Below are positions 63,344 to 64,000 of a stretch of 64,000 nucleotides of DNA, piece after piece. The notes beneath the pieces were generated by a model, which saw nothing but the letters and a program-made list of their open reading frames with translations, made no database searches and was not told the DNA's origin. Source of the stretch: Aeoliella straminimaris (GTDB lineage Bacteria; Planctomycetota; Planctomycetia; Pirellulales; Lacipirellulaceae); assembly GCF_024054565.1 (NCBI RefSeq), contig NZ_JAMXLR010000033.1, forward strand, positions 1-64,000. The letters are read 5' to 3'. The stretch's first letter is position 1; each line of letters opens with the position of its first letter. Position numbers and translations under genes: made by a program.

Positions 63344-64000
63344 TTATTTCACCGCCACCAGGCTCACTCCAGCAATGGCCAGCAACATGCCGAGGGCATG
63401 ATACACGCTCGTTGGCTCGTGCAGAATAGCAACCGCCAGCAGCACCGTGAGCACCGGCCCGGCAGTGCCAATAACCGTAGTTCGCGTAGCACCGATGCGC
63501 AGAATCGACTCGTTGATCATGAAGCTCGGCAGCACCGTACAGACAAAAGCCAGTACCACGCCGTACAAGTAGACCACCGGGCGCAAATCCGCAAACACGG
63601 CCGGCGAGCGAGTCGCCAGAAAGTGCGCCGCCACGAAGCCGGTGCTGCCGATCATCGCGAGGCTGGTGAACTGCCGACTGCCGATCCGCTGCATGATCGG
63701 CTTGGCGAACAGGACATACAACGAGTAGCTCAGCGCCGATCCCAATACGAGCAGCACGCCCAGTGTCACGTCGCCATTCGACTGCGACGCGGCGATCAGC
63801 CTCTCCTGGCCGTACATTAGCCAGATGCCTGCATAGCTGAGCGCAATGGCGAGCACAATGCGCGGTGTGAGGCGCTCACCCAAAAATAGCGCCGCCAGCA
63901 CGGCAATCATCGTTGGATAAGTAAACAGCGTCAGCCGCTCGAGCTGCGCGCTGATGTACGTGAGGCCACACAAGTCGAGATACGACGCCAAGTAGTAGCC
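63344..64000 (-). CDS. EamA/DMT-family transporter, 5' end outside the window
   Basis: At least 218 residues, with the true start beyond 64000. About seven membrane helices are visible (TLFTYPTMIAVLAALFLGER, TLGVLLVLGSALSYSLYVLF, VVYLYGVVLAFVCTVLPSFM). The EamA repeat hallmark near the end of each half (P.x.A.LAxxxLGE, and TAGPVLTVLLAVAILHEPTS here) is present. Such drug/metabolite transporters move small solutes across the inner membrane; the substrate cannot be inferred. A TTG near 63991 is in frame but the sequence upstream (YYL) continues the protein, so the gene is simply cut by the window. Confidence 0.85.
   Translation of the reverse strand, partial: GYYLASYLDLCGLTYISAQLERLTLFTYPTMIAVLAALFLGERLTPRIVLAIALSYAGIWLMYGQERLIAASQSNGDVTLGVLLVLGSALSYSLYVLFAKPIMQRIGSRQFTSLAMIGSTGFVAAHFLATRSPAVFADLRPVVYLYGVVLAFVCTVLPSFMINESILRIGATRTTVIGTAGPVLTVLLAVAILHEPTSVYHALGMLLAIAGVSLVAVK

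Noticed and set aside
1..64000. CRISPR arrays, rRNA or tRNA genes
   Set aside because: No regularly spaced direct repeats, rRNA-like sequence or complete cloverleaf was seen on either strand by eye; a tRNAscan or Infernal run would settle it.

Overview
The window looks like accessory chromosome of a planctomycete, most likely of the Pirellulales (inference). Diagnostic features are several ECF sigma factors each paired with a large Ser/Thr kinase, DUF1559 pilin-like proteins, large exported proteins ending in dockerin-like repeats plus PEP-CTERM tails, one LEPR-XLL-type N-terminus, and a rhamnogalacturonan lyase/CE15 esterase fusion.

Layout. 1-1150: degraded coding sequence and repeats. 1155-8996: module 1 (sigma, WD40 kinase, small exported protein, DUF1559 pilin-like protein, PEP-CTERM protein). 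9011-11397: repeat, UPF0158 gene interrupted by a stop codon, small acidic protein, tyrosine recombinase copy 1. 11514-18207: module 2 (sigma, TPR kinase, double HAF-repeat PEP-CTERM protein). 18208-25126: three tandem exported DUF1254/DUF1214 proteins on the minus strand, then recombinase copy 2. 25361-29879: small membrane proteins and a minus-strand sigma-kinase pair. 30341-46110: module 3 (sigma, TPR kinase, metallopeptidase-like PEP-CTERM protein, pilin-like protein, frameshifted PEP-CTERM protein, LEPR-XLL/delta-60-repeat protein). 46445-47900: decayed zone with a truncated fourth sigma gene, inverted repeat segments, a PP2C phosphatase pseudogene and a lipoprotein remnant. 48498-64000: ordinary single genes, including a PH-domain protein, a PL4-CE15 fusion, an exported O-methyltransferase, a HEAT-repeat protein, kptA, pyk, a SpoIIE-type phosphatase, mddA and an EamA transporter cut by the window edge.

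How the parts fit. Three modules share one plan: an ECF sigma gene with a -10-like hexamer exactly 7 bases before its ATG (so probably a leaderless mRNA), a membrane-spanning kinase 88-104 bp downstream, a conserved hairpin whose 3' arm ends 18-19 nt before the next start codon, then exported surface-type proteins. The hairpin keeps its pairing through sequence changes at three loci, and at two loci a preceding 12-bp inverted repeat carries a compensatory C-G to T-A change. Related intergenic repeats lie at module ends. My inference is a repeated signalling cassette (kinase senses, sigma transcribes, RNA element tunes expression of surface proteins). The RNA element and the leaderless rule for sigma genes are the most novel items. 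No rRNA, tRNA or CRISPR array was seen.
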